This document shows positions 37,127-45,116 of a stretch of 64,000 bases of DNA, piece by piece. The notes beneath the pieces are model-generated. The model saw nothing but the letters and a program-made list of their open reading frames with translations, was not told the origin of the DNA and did no database searches. Source of the stretch: Actinomycetes bacterium (GTDB lineage: Bacteria; Actinomycetota; Acidimicrobiia; IMCC26256; JANYLB01); the NCBI GenBank assembly GCA_025363815.1, contig JANYLB010000032.1, forward strand, positions 1 to 64,000. The letters run 5' to 3'. Both the position numbers and the translations under genes were made by a program. The stretch's first letter is position 1; every line of letters begins with the position of its first letter.

Positions 37127-38548
37127 TCATGTTAGCCGCTGGCGTGCCCCCCTGAGCCGGTCGAGGCTCCGCTCGCGGCCGAGCATCTCGATCGCCTCGA
37201 ACAGCGGAAGGCCGGCAGCGCGGCCCTCGACGACCACATACAGCGCCTTCATCGCCTTGGCCGGTTTGAGTCCGAGTTCGGTGATGACGCCGCGCAGGTC
37301 GATCGCGTCACGGGTCCATTCGCAGGTCTCGAGATGGTCGATCACCCCGTCGAGCACTTCGACGACGCGCTCCGCCTCATCGACCACAGACCACGCATCG
37401 GGTGCGATCTCGAACGCTTCATTGCCGACGAAAAGGAAGTCCATCTGGTCTGCCAGGGCCACCAGTGTCACGGCGCGCGGTTGACCGACTGCGGTCGCGC
37501 CGCGCAGCGTGGCTACATCGACCTCTCCGTAACGCGCTCGCACGAATGGCTCGATCCGCGCCAGCAGTTCGTCGAGGGGGAGCCGGCGAATCCAATCTGC
37601 GTTCACCCAGTCGAGCTTCTTGTAGTCGAACCGGGCGGCGGAATGCGTCACGCGCCCGAGGTCGAACTCTGCCACCAACTCGTCGAGCGAAAGGATCTCG
37701 CGCCCGTCGTTCGGCGCCCAGCCGAGCAACGCGAGATAGTTCGTAAGGCCTTCCGCGAGATAGCCGCGGCTCCGGAAGTCTTCGGTCGCGACCGCGCCGT
37801 GGCGTTTCGAGAGCTTGCCGCCACCCTCGCCGAGAATCAGCGGGAGGTGGGCGAACTGCTGACGGGTACTGCTGCCCAGTGCCGCTCGCAACGCGAGAAC
37901 CCGGTGCGTCGAGTCGATCAGGTCCTCGCCCCTGATCACATGCGTGATCCCCATGTCGAGGTCGTCTACGGCGTTGGCGAGGTAGAAGACCGGCGTGCCG
38001 TCGCCCCGCATGATCACGAAGTCGGAGATGGTCGACCAGTCAACCGCGACCTCCCCACGCACGAGATCGTCGAAACGACTCTCGCCGCTATCGGGTGTGC
38101 GGAACCGCAGGGAGACGGGCCGGCCCTCGGCCCGGAGCGCCTCCCGCTCTGCCGACGTGAGATCGCGGCCCCGACCGTCGTAGCCGGGCGGGAGCTTGCG
38201 GGCCCGCCGATCGGCGTTCATGGCCTCCAGTTCCTCGGGGGTCTCGAAGCACTCGTAGGCGAGGCCGGCTTCGAGCAACGTCGCCGCTGCTTCTCGATAG
38301 CGGTCGAAGCGCGAGCTCTGATGAACGGTTTCACCGTCGGATACGAGACCGAGCCAGTCGAGAATCTCCTCGATGCCGACGGCCCACTCCGCTCGCGACC
38401 GGGCAGTGTCGGTGTCTTCGATCCGGAGCAGGAACTCGCCGCCGTGGTGCCGGGCGAACAAGAAGTTGAACAGAGCGGTGCGGACGCTGCCCACGTGCAG
38501 GGTTCCGGTCGGAGCCGGGGAGAAGCGGACGCGCACCGGATCGGTCAC
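37127..38548 (-). CDS. gltX: Glutamyl-tRNA synthetase
   Basis: 473-residue class I synthetase. The HIGH motif is the variant APTGTLHVGSVRTALFN and the KMSKS motif is GGKLSKRHGA. In actinobacteria without GlnRS this enzyme is non-discriminating: it charges both tRNA-Glu and tRNA-Gln with glutamate, the latter then amidated by GatCAB. Both substrate tRNAs follow it directly. The start (GTG) overlaps the stop of the upstream acyl-CoA dehydrogenase gene (GTGA). Confidence 0.95.
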   Translation of the reverse strand: MTDPVRVRFSPAPTGTLHVGSVRTALFNFLFARHHGGEFLLRIEDTDTARSRAEWAVGIEEILDWLGLVSDGETVHQSSRFDRYREAAATLLEAGLAYECFETPEELEAMNADRRARKLPPGYDGRGRDLTSAEREALRAEGRPVSLRFRTPDSGESRFDDLVRGEVAVDWSTISDFVIMRGDGTPVFYLANAVDDLDMGITHVIRGEDLIDSTHRVLALRAALGSSTRQQFAHLPLILGEGGGKLSKRHGAVATEDFRSRGYLAEGLTNYLALLGWAPNDGREILSLDELVAEFDLGRVTHSAARFDYKKLDWVNADWIRRLPLDELLARIEPFVRARYGEVDVATLRGATAVGQPRAVTLVALADQMDFLFVGNEAFEIAPDAWSVVDEAERVVEVLDGVIDHLETCEWTRDAIDLRGVITELGLKPAKAMKALYVVVEGRAAGLPLFEAIEMLGRERSLDRLRGARQRLT

Positions 38549-39693
38549 GAGCCGGCCAGCAGCTGCTTGGCGATCACGACGCGCTGGATCTGGTTCGTTC
38601 CCTCGTAGATCTGGGTGATCTTCGCATCACGCATCATGCGCTCGACGGGGAACTCGGTCGTGTACCCCGCTCCGCCGAGGAGCTGTACCGCATCCGTGGT
38701 CACGCGCATCGCAGTGTCCGACGCGAAGAGCTTCGCCATCGCAGCCGTACGCGACACGCCGGGGTGGTCGGCATCGACGAGCGAGCAAGCGCGGTATACG
38801 AGCATACGGGCGGCCTCCACCTGAGTCGCCATGTCGGCAAGCATGAACTGAAGGCCCTGGAACTCGGATAGATGCTTTCCGAATTGACTGCGTTCCTGAA
38901 CGTAGACGCGGGCAGAATCGAGTGCGCCCTGGGCGATTCCGACGGCCTGCGCGCCGATGATCGGCCGCGACGAGTCGAGCGCTGTCATCGCGTAGCCGAA
39001 GCCCCGACCTTCCTCGCCGATCAGGTTCGCCGCGGGAATCCGCACATCGTCGAGCAGGATCTCGCCGGTCGGGGAGCCGCGGACCCCCATCTTCTGCTCG
39101 AGCTTGCCAATTGCGAAGCCGGGTCGATCTGCTTCGACGACGAAGGCGCTGATCCCTCGATGACCCGCATCAGGATCGGTCTTGGCGAACACGGTGTAGA
39201 AGTCGGAGACACCTGCATTGGTGATCCAGATCTTGGCGCCGGTGAGGATCCAATCGTCACCGTCGCGCTTCGCCCGGGTGGACATAGCCGCGACGTCGCT
39301 ACCGGCCCGCGGCTCCGAGAGGCAGTAGCTCGCCTGGCACTCCCCGCTCGCGACCCTTGGCACGGTTCGAGCCTGGAGCTCCGCGCTTCCCCACCGAATC
39401 ACCGGCGTCATGCCGAGCCGCGAGATCAGGACGAACAACGACGACGACGCGCAGACCCGTGCGACTTCCTCGACGAGGATCGCGTAGGTGAGCCAATCGC
39501 CACCGTCGCCGCCCATGTCGGCGGGATACAACGCTCGACCCAGCCCGGAGCCGCGATAGGCCTCGAACGAGGCCCACGGGAAGGCCGCGTCGGCGTCGGC
39601 CGCGCGCGCGTTCGGCTCGATGCCGGTCTCGGCCAACCGGCGGGCGGCGGCACGGAACTCCTCGTACTCCTCGGGAAGGACGAACGGTGGCAC
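38545..39693 (-). CDS. Acyl-CoA dehydrogenase (short/branched-chain type)
   Basis: 382 residues, standard length. Motifs: CLSEPRAGSDVAAMSTRAKRDGDDWILTGAKIWITNAG, SQFGKHLSEFQGLQFMLADMA, and the catalytic Glu in QIYEGTNQIQRVVIAKQLL. GTG 39693 has GGAGG eight bases upstream and gives the normal N-terminus. It lies inside the leuB-ilvE-cimA-gltX operon, which makes a branched-chain acyl-CoA (isobutyryl- or isovaleryl-CoA) a reasonable guess, but nothing in the sequence fixes the substrate. Confidence 0.9.
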   Translation of the reverse strand: MPPFVLPEEYEEFRAAARRLAETGIEPNARAADADAAFPWASFEAYRGSGLGRALYPADMGGDGGDWLTYAILVEEVARVCASSSLFVLISRLGMTPVIRWGSAELQARTVPRVASGECQASYCLSEPRAGSDVAAMSTRAKRDGDDWILTGAKIWITNAGVSDFYTVFAKTDPDAGHRGISAFVVEADRPGFAIGKLEQKMGVRGSPTGEILLDDVRIPAANLIGEEGRGFGYAMTALDSSRPIIGAQAVGIAQGALDSARVYVQERSQFGKHLSEFQGLQFMLADMATQVEAARMLVYRACSLVDADHPGVSRTAAMAKLFASDTAMRVTTDAVQLLGGAGYTTEFPVERMMRDAKITQIYEGTNQIQRVVIAKQLLAGS

Positions 39694-39722
39694 TGGATCA
39701 GCCTCCAAGGCTCGAGCCGCGC

Positions 39723-40265
39723 TCAAGACTCGTGGACAGCGACGGCTTCGAGCGCGGCGCGGACACCGGCCATCGACTCCGCCACCTGCTCCGGTGGCAG
39801 CCGGAGCACCTCGAGCGGAACCGAGTCGATGATCCGGCGTCGCTTGGCATACTCGTGCGCGGCTTCGTGAACGAGGTGCAGCCGCCACGCCGGAGCCTCC
39901 AGCGGGATTTCGCCCGAGAAGCCCAGGAGCTCCATCGCGATCTCGACATCGGCGGACACCGGAGCCCGACCGAATGAAGATGCCCGCTTCATCGCCAGTT
40001 CGGAGACGACGGCTTCAACGTCATCACGCGATTCGTGGGGCGAGATGACGAAGCGGTCACGCCGACGCTCGACCAGTAGACGGGCATAGCCGACGTCGGG
40101 ACCCGGGGAGCCGAGCATGTCACCGTGGGGTTGACCGGCCACGAGATCACCGGGGCGGTCGGCATGCCACGATCCCGCGGGAGGGATGCGTACTCCCGGA
40201 GCCAGATTGGGCAGCTGGCGGGGGTCGCTGTCGATGTTGTTCGGCACGTACGGATCGGTAGGCAC
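39723..40265 (-). CDS. Uncharacterised protein in the cimA operon
   Basis: 180 residues, no family recognised. The N-terminal 55 residues are Pro/Gly/Asp-rich and probably disordered (PNLAPGVRIPPAGSWHADRPGDLV); the rest is alpha/beta with strands YARLLVERRRDRFVI and helices DDVEAVVSELAMKRA and RLHLVHEAAHEYAKRR. No signal peptide or membrane segment. Begins 9 nt after cimA and ends 29 nt before the acyl-CoA dehydrogenase gene, so it is a true operon member. Confidence 0.8.
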   Translation of the reverse strand: MPTDPYVPNNIDSDPRQLPNLAPGVRIPPAGSWHADRPGDLVAGQPHGDMLGSPGPDVGYARLLVERRRDRFVISPHESRDDVEAVVSELAMKRASSFGRAPVSADVEIAMELLGFSGEIPLEAPAWRLHLVHEAAHEYAKRRRIIDSVPLEVLRLPPEQVAESMAGVRAALEAVAVHES

Positions 40266-40274
40266 GCGGGGATC

Positions 40275-41876
40275 CTAGGCGTCGAGCTCGCGAGCTTCAG
40301 CCAGGAGGAGGCCGTAGAGCAGCGAGTCGAGCAGGGCCAGCCACGAAGCTTCGATGATGTTCTCGCTGACGCCGATGGTGGTCCAGCTTCTGTCGCCGTC
40401 GGTGCTGTCGACGAGAACGCGGGTGACCGCCCCTGTGCCCTTTTCGGTGTCGAGGACCCGCACTTTGTAGTCGGTGAGGTGGACCCGTTCGAGGCCGGGG
40501 TACCTACCGTTCAACGCAGTCCGCAACGCGGTGTCGAGCGCGTTCACCGGACCGTTGCCCTCGGCCACCGCGACGAGGCGGTCGGATCCGACATGCACCT
40601 TGATGGTGGCCTCGGTATTGATCCCACCGACCTCGTCGGGAGCCAGATCATCGGCAATGACCCGGAAGCTCTCAACCGTGAACCACGGCTGCTCCCAACC
40701 CGATACCCGGCGCATCAGGAGCTCGAGCGACGCGTCGGCCACCTCGAAGTGGTATCCCTCGTGCTCGAGCCGCTTCAAGCGATCGACGACTTCGTTCAAC
40801 GTCGGACCCGCGATATCGAGTCCGAGCTCCTTGGCCTTGAGCGCGACAGTCGAACGCCCCGCGAGCTCCGACATCACGAACCGGGTGCCATTGCCGACCG
40901 AGTCGGGCTTGACGTGCTCGTACGCGTCGGGACGCTTCGCTATCGCACTGACGTGCAGTCCCGCCTTGTGCGCGAACGCCGAGCTGCCGACGTAGGCCGC
41001 CTGCGGGTCGAGCGCCATGTTCACGAGCTCGGCGACATGGTGTGCCACCGCGGTCAAACGTACGAGGCGGTCACGCGGGATCGTTTCTATCCCCATCTTC
41101 AACGTCAGGTCCGGAATGATCGTGGTCAGGTTGCAGTTCCCGGTGCGTTCGCCGTAGCCGTTGATCGTTCCCTGCACCTGCATCGCTCCTCCGAGAACAC
41201 CGGCGAGGGCGTTGGCAACACCACAGCCGGTGTCGTCGTGCAGATGGACCCCGACCGGAACGTCGACGTAATCGACGACCGCACGTACGGCTGACTCCAC
41301 CTGGTGCGGGAGCGAACCACCGTTGGTGTCGCACAACACGAGGCGATCGGCGCCGGCAACTGCGGCACCTTCGAGCACGCGGAGGCTGAACTCGGGGTTC
41401 GACCGGTAGCCGTCGAAGAAATGCTCGGCATCGAAGAGCACCGTGAGGTCTTTGCTCTTCAGGTACTCGATCGAGTCGGTGACCATCGCGACGCCTTCGT
41501 CGAGGGTCGTCTGGAGCGCCTCGAGCACGTGGTAGTCCCAACACTTCCCGACGATGCACACCGTGTCGGTACCGGCCTCGACCAGGTGACGCAGGGTGTC
41601 GTCGGAGTCGACCTTGCCCTTCGGGCGGCGGGTGGACCCGAACGCGACGAGCGTGCTCGTCGTCAGGGTCAGCTCGGCGGGCGCCCTCCGGAAGAACTCG
41701 TCGTCCTTCGGGTTGGCCCCGGGCCAGCCGGCCTCGATGTAGTGGACGCCGAGCCAGTCGAGCTGTTCCGCGATCCGTAGCTTGTCGTCGACCGTGAGCG
41801 AGATGCCTTCGAGCTGGGCGCCGTCACGAAGCGTCGTGTCGTAGATCTCGACGTGGCGCGCGGATACGTCAGCCAT
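40275..41876 (-). CDS. cimA: (R)-citramalate synthase
   Basis: 533 residues of the LeuA/CimA DRE-TIM family, citramalate-type: DTTLRDGAQLEGISLTVDDK, then HLHDDTGCGVANALAG and NGYGERTGNCNLTTI, with a C-terminal LeuA-like regulatory dimer domain. It condenses pyruvate and acetyl-CoA to citramalate, which LeuCD and LeuB convert to 2-oxobutyrate for isoleucine. Overlaps ilvE by 8 nt. Its gene neighbours leuB and ilvE, and the Ile/Val leader peptide, support the isoleucine assignment over leucine. Confidence 0.92.
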   Translation of the reverse strand: MADVSARHVEIYDTTLRDGAQLEGISLTVDDKLRIAEQLDWLGVHYIEAGWPGANPKDDEFFRRAPAELTLTTSTLVAFGSTRRPKGKVDSDDTLRHLVEAGTDTVCIVGKCWDYHVLEALQTTLDEGVAMVTDSIEYLKSKDLTVLFDAEHFFDGYRSNPEFSLRVLEGAAVAGADRLVLCDTNGGSLPHQVESAVRAVVDYVDVPVGVHLHDDTGCGVANALAGVLGGAMQVQGTINGYGERTGNCNLTTIIPDLTLKMGIETIPRDRLVRLTAVAHHVAELVNMALDPQAAYVGSSAFAHKAGLHVSAIAKRPDAYEHVKPDSVGNGTRFVMSELAGRSTVALKAKELGLDIAGPTLNEVVDRLKRLEHEGYHFEVADASLELLMRRVSGWEQPWFTVESFRVIADDLAPDEVGGINTEATIKVHVGSDRLVAVAEGNGPVNALDTALRTALNGRYPGLERVHLTDYKVRVLDTEKGTGAVTRVLVDSTDGDRSWTTIGVSENIIEASWLALLDSLLYGLLLAEARELDA

Positions 41877-42789
41877 TGGCGTACTCCAACCAGTCCTTGT
41901 AGCGGTCTTCCTCGCCCTTCACCGTCGCGAAGTAGATCTCCTGGATCTTGCGCGTGATCTCTCCCGGTGGGCCGATCTCGCGGTCGTCGACCGAACGCAT
42001 GGGCACGATCTCCGCCGCGGTACCGGTGAGGAATGCTTCGTCGGCAAGGTAGAGATCGCTGCGCAAGAGGTTGTCCTCGCGGACCTCGATCCCTAGGTCA
42101 CGCGCGATCGTCATCACGGAGTCGCGGGTGATGCCTTCGAGCGCGCCGCTTGACAACGGCGGCGTGATCAGCCGGCCCTTCTTGACGACGAAGAGGTTCT
42201 CACCGGTGCACTCGGCGACGAAGCCGTGGCTGTTCAACAGAATCGCTTCGTCGTAGCCAGATTTGAGGGCCTCGACCTTCGCGAGACTCGAGTTCACGTA
42301 GATCCCGGTGCCCTTGGCCGCGACCGGGTTCACGTTCGGGTCGATACGACGCCACGACGACACCTTCATGCGCACGCCGTTCTTCAGGCCTTCCTCACCT
42401 AGGTAGGTCCCCCACGGCCACACCGCGATCGACACCTGCACCGGGCACGGAAGCGGGTTGAGGCCCATCTCGCCGTAGCCGAGGTACGCGAGCGGTCGGA
42501 TGTAGCAGGACTCCACGTTGTTGACCCGGATGGTCGCCTTGGTCGCCTCGACCAGCTCCTCGACGGAGTACGGGAGATCCATCATGAAGAGATGGGCGGA
42601 GTCGTGCAGGCGCTTCATGTGATCGGTGAGGCGGAACACCGCCGGACCCCGCTTCGTCGGGTAGGCGCGGATGCCCTCGAAGACTCCGGAGCCGTAGTGC
42701 AGCGTGTGCGTGAGCACGTGGACCCGAGCCTCGTCCCAGTCAACGAGCTCGCCGTCCATCCAGATCTTGTCGGTCTTCTCGAGTGCCAT
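41869..42789 (-). CDS. ilvE: Branched-chain amino acid aminotransferase
   Basis: 306-residue fold-type IV PLP enzyme. FEGIRAYPTKRGPAVFRLTDHMKRLHDSA, then GTGIYVNSSLAKVEALKSGYDEAILLNSHGFVAECTGENLFVV with the Schiff-base Lys in the SLAKVEAL region, and LTGTAAEIVPM. It makes the final transamination of Ile, Val and Leu. AAAGGG precedes the ATG at 9 nt; 4 nt separate it from leuB. Confidence 0.94.
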   Translation of the reverse strand: MALEKTDKIWMDGELVDWDEARVHVLTHTLHYGSGVFEGIRAYPTKRGPAVFRLTDHMKRLHDSAHLFMMDLPYSVEELVEATKATIRVNNVESCYIRPLAYLGYGEMGLNPLPCPVQVSIAVWPWGTYLGEEGLKNGVRMKVSSWRRIDPNVNPVAAKGTGIYVNSSLAKVEALKSGYDEAILLNSHGFVAECTGENLFVVKKGRLITPPLSSGALEGITRDSVMTIARDLGIEVREDNLLRSDLYLADEAFLTGTAAEIVPMRSVDDREIGPPGEITRKIQEIYFATVKGEEDRYKDWLEYANG

Positions 42790-42793
42790 GCCG

Positions 42794-43786
42794 CTAGACC
42801 CTTTCTGCGATCTTCGAACCGATGTCGGAGGTCGTGCCGGTCACGTCATCCGAACCCGATACCGCCTTGAACACCCGGGCGGCGGCCTCTGATTCACCGA
42901 CGAAGTCGAGGAGCATCGCGGCCGAGACGATCGCGGCGCGCGGATCGGCCTGACCGGTCCCGGCGATGTCGGGGGCCGAGCCGTGCACAGGCTCGAACAG
43001 GGAGGGACCGGTACGAGCCGGATTCAGGTTCGCCGACGCGGCCCGACCGATGCCACCGGAGACCGCGCCGCCCAGGTCGGTGAGGATGTCGCCGAAGAGG
43101 TTGTCGGTGACGATCACGTCGTACCGGCCGGGTTCCGCCACGAAATAGATGCATGCGGCGTCGACGTGGTGGTAGCCGGTCGCGACATCGGGATACTCGG
43201 CGGCCACCGCGTCGAACGCCCGCTGCCAGAGATCGCCCGCGAACGTGAGCACGTTGGTCTTGTGCACGAGGGTGAGATGGTGCCGTTCACGCGACCGGGC
43301 GAGGTCGAACGCGAAGCGGATGCAACGCTCGACCCCCATCCTGGTGTTGAGTGAACCTTGGGTCGCCACTTCGTGGGGAGTGTCCTTGCGCAGGAACCCG
43401 CCCTCACCGGCATAGGTGCCCTCGGTGTTCTCCCGGATGACCGTCATGTCGACGCCGTTGTTGAACGCGCTCGGGCCGGCCCGGAACGGACGCACGTTGA
43501 CGTAGAGATCGAGAGCGAACCGAAGCCGCAGGATGATCCCGCGCTCCAGCACGCCGGGCGCGACGTCGGGGTGACCCATTGCGCCCATGAGGATTGCATC
43601 GGTGGCGCGGATCTCCTCGAGCACCGAGTCCGGGAGCACCTCGCCGGTGCGTAGGTAGCGTTCGCCGCCGAGGTCGAAGGGCACGGCTTCGTAGTCGACA
43701 CCGGCGGCGCCGACCACCTTTAGCGCCTCGGCGGTCACCTCGGTGCCGATGCCGTCGCCGGGAAGGATCGCGAGTCTGTGCTTCAC
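42794..43786 (-). CDS. leuB: 3-isopropylmalate / 3-methylmalate dehydrogenase
   Basis: 330 residues of the isocitrate/isopropylmalate dehydrogenase family: [30 protein letters not shown] (the Glu loop), [19 protein letters not shown] and [18 protein letters not shown]. It oxidatively decarboxylates 3-isopropylmalate and, in the citramalate pathway, erythro-3-methylmalate. First structural gene behind the leader peptide and terminator. GTG start with GAGG 8 nt upstream. Confidence 0.93.
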   Translation of the reverse strand: MKHRLAILPGDGIGTEVTAEALKVVGAAGVDYEAVPFDLGGERYLRTGEVLPDSVLEEIRATDAILMGAMGHPDVAPGVLERGIILRLRFALDLYVNVRPFRAGPSAFNNGVDMTVIRENTEGTYAGEGGFLRKDTPHEVATQGSLNTRMGVERCIRFAFDLARSRERHHLTLVHKTNVLTFAGDLWQRAFDAVAAEYPDVATGYHHVDAACIYFVAEPGRYDVIVTDNLFGDILTDLGGAVSGGIGRAASANLNPARTGPSLFEPVHGSAPDIAGTGQADPRAAIVSAAMLLDFVGESEAAARVFKAVSGSDDVTGTTSDIGSKIAERV

Positions 43787-43813
43787 GCTGGGTACCTCGG
43801 AAAGAGGGTTCTG

Positions 43814-43845
43814 ACAACGAAAAACCGCCCGCCGGAGCGGACGGT
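43814..43845 (-). terminator. Attenuator terminator before leuB
   Basis: On the minus strand ACCGTCCGC pairs with GCGGGCGGT over 9 bp (one G-U) around a TCCG loop, followed at once by five T and CGTT. A textbook intrinsic terminator between the leader peptide and leuB. Confidence 0.88.
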
Positions 43846-43850
43846 CAGGA

Positions 43851-43874
43851 GCGAACGCCGAAGGTGGCGTTCGC
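43851..43874 (-). promoter_or_regulatory. Leader hairpin directly after the leader-peptide stop
   Basis: GCGAACGCC and GGCGTTCGC form a perfect 9-bp stem with a 6-nt loop; its 5' arm touches the TAA of the leader peptide, so a ribosome at the stop codon would cover it. It does not share bases with the terminator stem. Confidence 0.75.
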
Positions 43875-43922
43875 TTACGGAATTACGACGATCTGTGAGG
43901 AGGTGGTTGAAGTGCGAGTCAC
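43875..43922 (-). CDS. Ile/Val leader peptide of the leuB-ilvE-cimA operon
   Basis: 15-codon ORF encoding [15 protein letters not shown]. Four consecutive regulatory codons, ATC GTC GTA ATT (Ile-Val-Val-Ile), lie just before the stop and are followed by a hairpin and an intrinsic terminator. It begins with GTG 7 nt after a TACGCT -10 element and has no Shine-Dalgarno sequence, so it is probably translated from a leaderless mRNA, as known for other actinobacterial attenuator peptides. Predicted role: when charged tRNA-Ile or tRNA-Val is scarce the ribosome stalls and the operon is read. The absence of Leu codons matches a citramalate/isoleucine operon. Confidence 0.82.
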   Translation of the reverse strand: MTRTSTTSSQIVVIP

Positions 43923-43929
43923 GCTGCCC

Positions 43930-43935
43930 AGCGTA
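43930..43935 (-). promoter_or_regulatory. -10 element TACGCT of the leuB leader
   Basis: TACGCT on the minus strand, 7 nt before the GTG of the leader peptide. No clear -35. Divergent from the greA -10 at 43965-43970. Confidence 0.5.
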
Positions 43936-43964
43936 GCAGCACCGGATCCGGCCCGGGCGGCGAC

Positions 43965-43970
43965 TACTCT
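43965..43970 (+). promoter_or_regulatory. -10 element TACTCT of greA
   Basis: TACTCT 8 nt before ATG 43979, no Shine-Dalgarno sequence; leaderless start expected. Confidence 0.45.
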
Positions 43971-43978
43971 CGCCGTCC

Positions 43979-44452
43979 ATGGCCGAAGCCCAGCTGTCAC
44001 CCGACGCGCATCGGCGCCTCTCCGAGGAGCATGCACACCGGAGCGGCGACTCCCGTCGCGACATCTCGCTGCGAATCGAAACTGCGAGGGAGCACGGCGA
44101 CATCCGGGAGAACGCCGACTACGACGCGGCCAAGAATGAGCAGGGTCTCAACGAAGCCCGCGTGCGCCAGATCGAACAGATCCTGTCGGATGCCGTGATC
44201 GTCGAGCACGCGCCGACCGACGTCGTCGCCGCCGGGACCCTCGTAGAGATCAAGATGTCCGGCGTCGACGAGCCCACCGTATATCTCGTGGGGTCGATCG
44301 AAGAACGCCACGACAAGTACGACGTGCTGTCGACCAGCGGGCCGCTCGGTCAGGCTCTCATCGGCAAGGCACCCGGCGAGACCGCCACGTACACGACCCC
44401 CAAGGGCAGCGAGCTCGAGGTAGAGGTCGTGAGCGTCCGCCCTCTCGACTGA
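43979..44452 (+). CDS. greA: Transcription elongation factor GreA
   Basis: 157 residues: N-terminal coiled coil with the acidic tip region HGDIRENADYDAAKNEQ, which enters the RNA polymerase channel and stimulates transcript cleavage, then the C-terminal FKBP-like domain (GQALIGKAPGETATYTTPKG). The first helix is slightly shorter than in typical GreA. Divergent from the leuB operon with its promoter only about 30 bp away. Confidence 0.92.
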   Translation: MAEAQLSPDAHRRLSEEHAHRSGDSRRDISLRIETAREHGDIRENADYDAAKNEQGLNEARVRQIEQILSDAVIVEHAPTDVVAAGTLVEIKMSGVDEPTVYLVGSIEERHDKYDVLSTSGPLGQALIGKAPGETATYTTPKGSELEVEVVSVRPLD

Positions 44453-44473
44453 CCCGAAGCCGGAACGGCCTGG

Positions 44474-45037
44474 CTAGCTGTGGCCGTTCCTCGCCCTCGC
44501 GCTCATCCCCTGCAGCAGGTAGCCACGCGAACGAACGGTGCGCACCTCGAGGCCGAGCGGAGCAATCCTTCGGCGCAGGCGTAGCACGTGCACGTCAAGC
44601 GCGTTGCGGGTCGGCGCACCGGCTGGCGTTCCTGTCGGCGCACTGGCCGGCCAGGCCCGTCGGGCCAGCGTCTCACGACCCACTACGGCGCCGAAACGCT
44701 CGACCATCGCCCGAGCCAACGCACGCTCGACAGGAGATAGCGAGACCCACTCGCCTCGATAGCGCAGGAGACCATCTTCATCGAGCGCCGGCGCGGTGCG
44801 CTCCTGAGCGGCTCGGCTCGCTAGCGATTCGACTCGGGCGCGCACGTCGCAGTCGTCGGCAGGGAGCCGGATCCAGTCCTCGAGGCAGTCCGCGCCCTTA
44901 GGCGGGGGCTCCTGGGGTCCGACGAGGAGCAGGCGAGGTGTCCCGTCGGTTCTCAAGCGACAGAGTCGCCTTTCTTCTTCGGGCCAGCGCACGAGCACGA
45001 CATCCACGACCGCCAATCTAGAGACGCCATGTTTCAT
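44474..45037 (-). CDS. Orphan winged-helix regulator with degenerate receiver
   Basis: 187 residues. The C-terminal part is an OmpR-type winged helix (VSLSPVERALARAMVERFGAVVGRETLARRAWP ... LDVHVLRLRRRIAPLGLEVRTVRSRGYLLQ). The N-terminal 75 residues look like a shortened receiver relic (PRLLLVGPQEPP, LPADDCDVRARVESLAS) without phospho-acceptor Asp or Lys. A Pro/Ala/Gly/Thr insertion interrupts the recognition region. No kinase adjoins. It may regulate without phosphorylation, as GlnR does, but there is no evidence for the same target. Confidence 0.7.
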   Translation of the reverse strand: MKHGVSRLAVVDVVLVRWPEEERRLCRLRTDGTPRLLLVGPQEPPPKGADCLEDWIRLPADDCDVRARVESLASRAAQERTAPALDEDGLLRYRGEWVSLSPVERALARAMVERFGAVVGRETLARRAWPASAPTGTPAGAPTRNALDVHVLRLRRRIAPLGLEVRTVRSRGYLLQGMSARARNGHS

Positions 45038-45116
45038 GTTTGTTTCGCGCGGTTGAACGTTCTTCGCTTGTACCCCCGGCCGAAGGCGCCGGAGGCCGCC
45101 GGGCAGTTCAGGCCCG

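Noticed and set aside
37334-38608. 424-codon plus-strand open frame opposite gltX
   Set aside because: Mirror frame of a highly conserved synthetase; no domain or start signal.
45055-45062. GAACGTTC palindrome near 45.06 kb as a LexA box
   Set aside because: It lacks the 4-nt spacer of TCGAAC-N4-GTTCGA and does not precede a DNA-damage gene.
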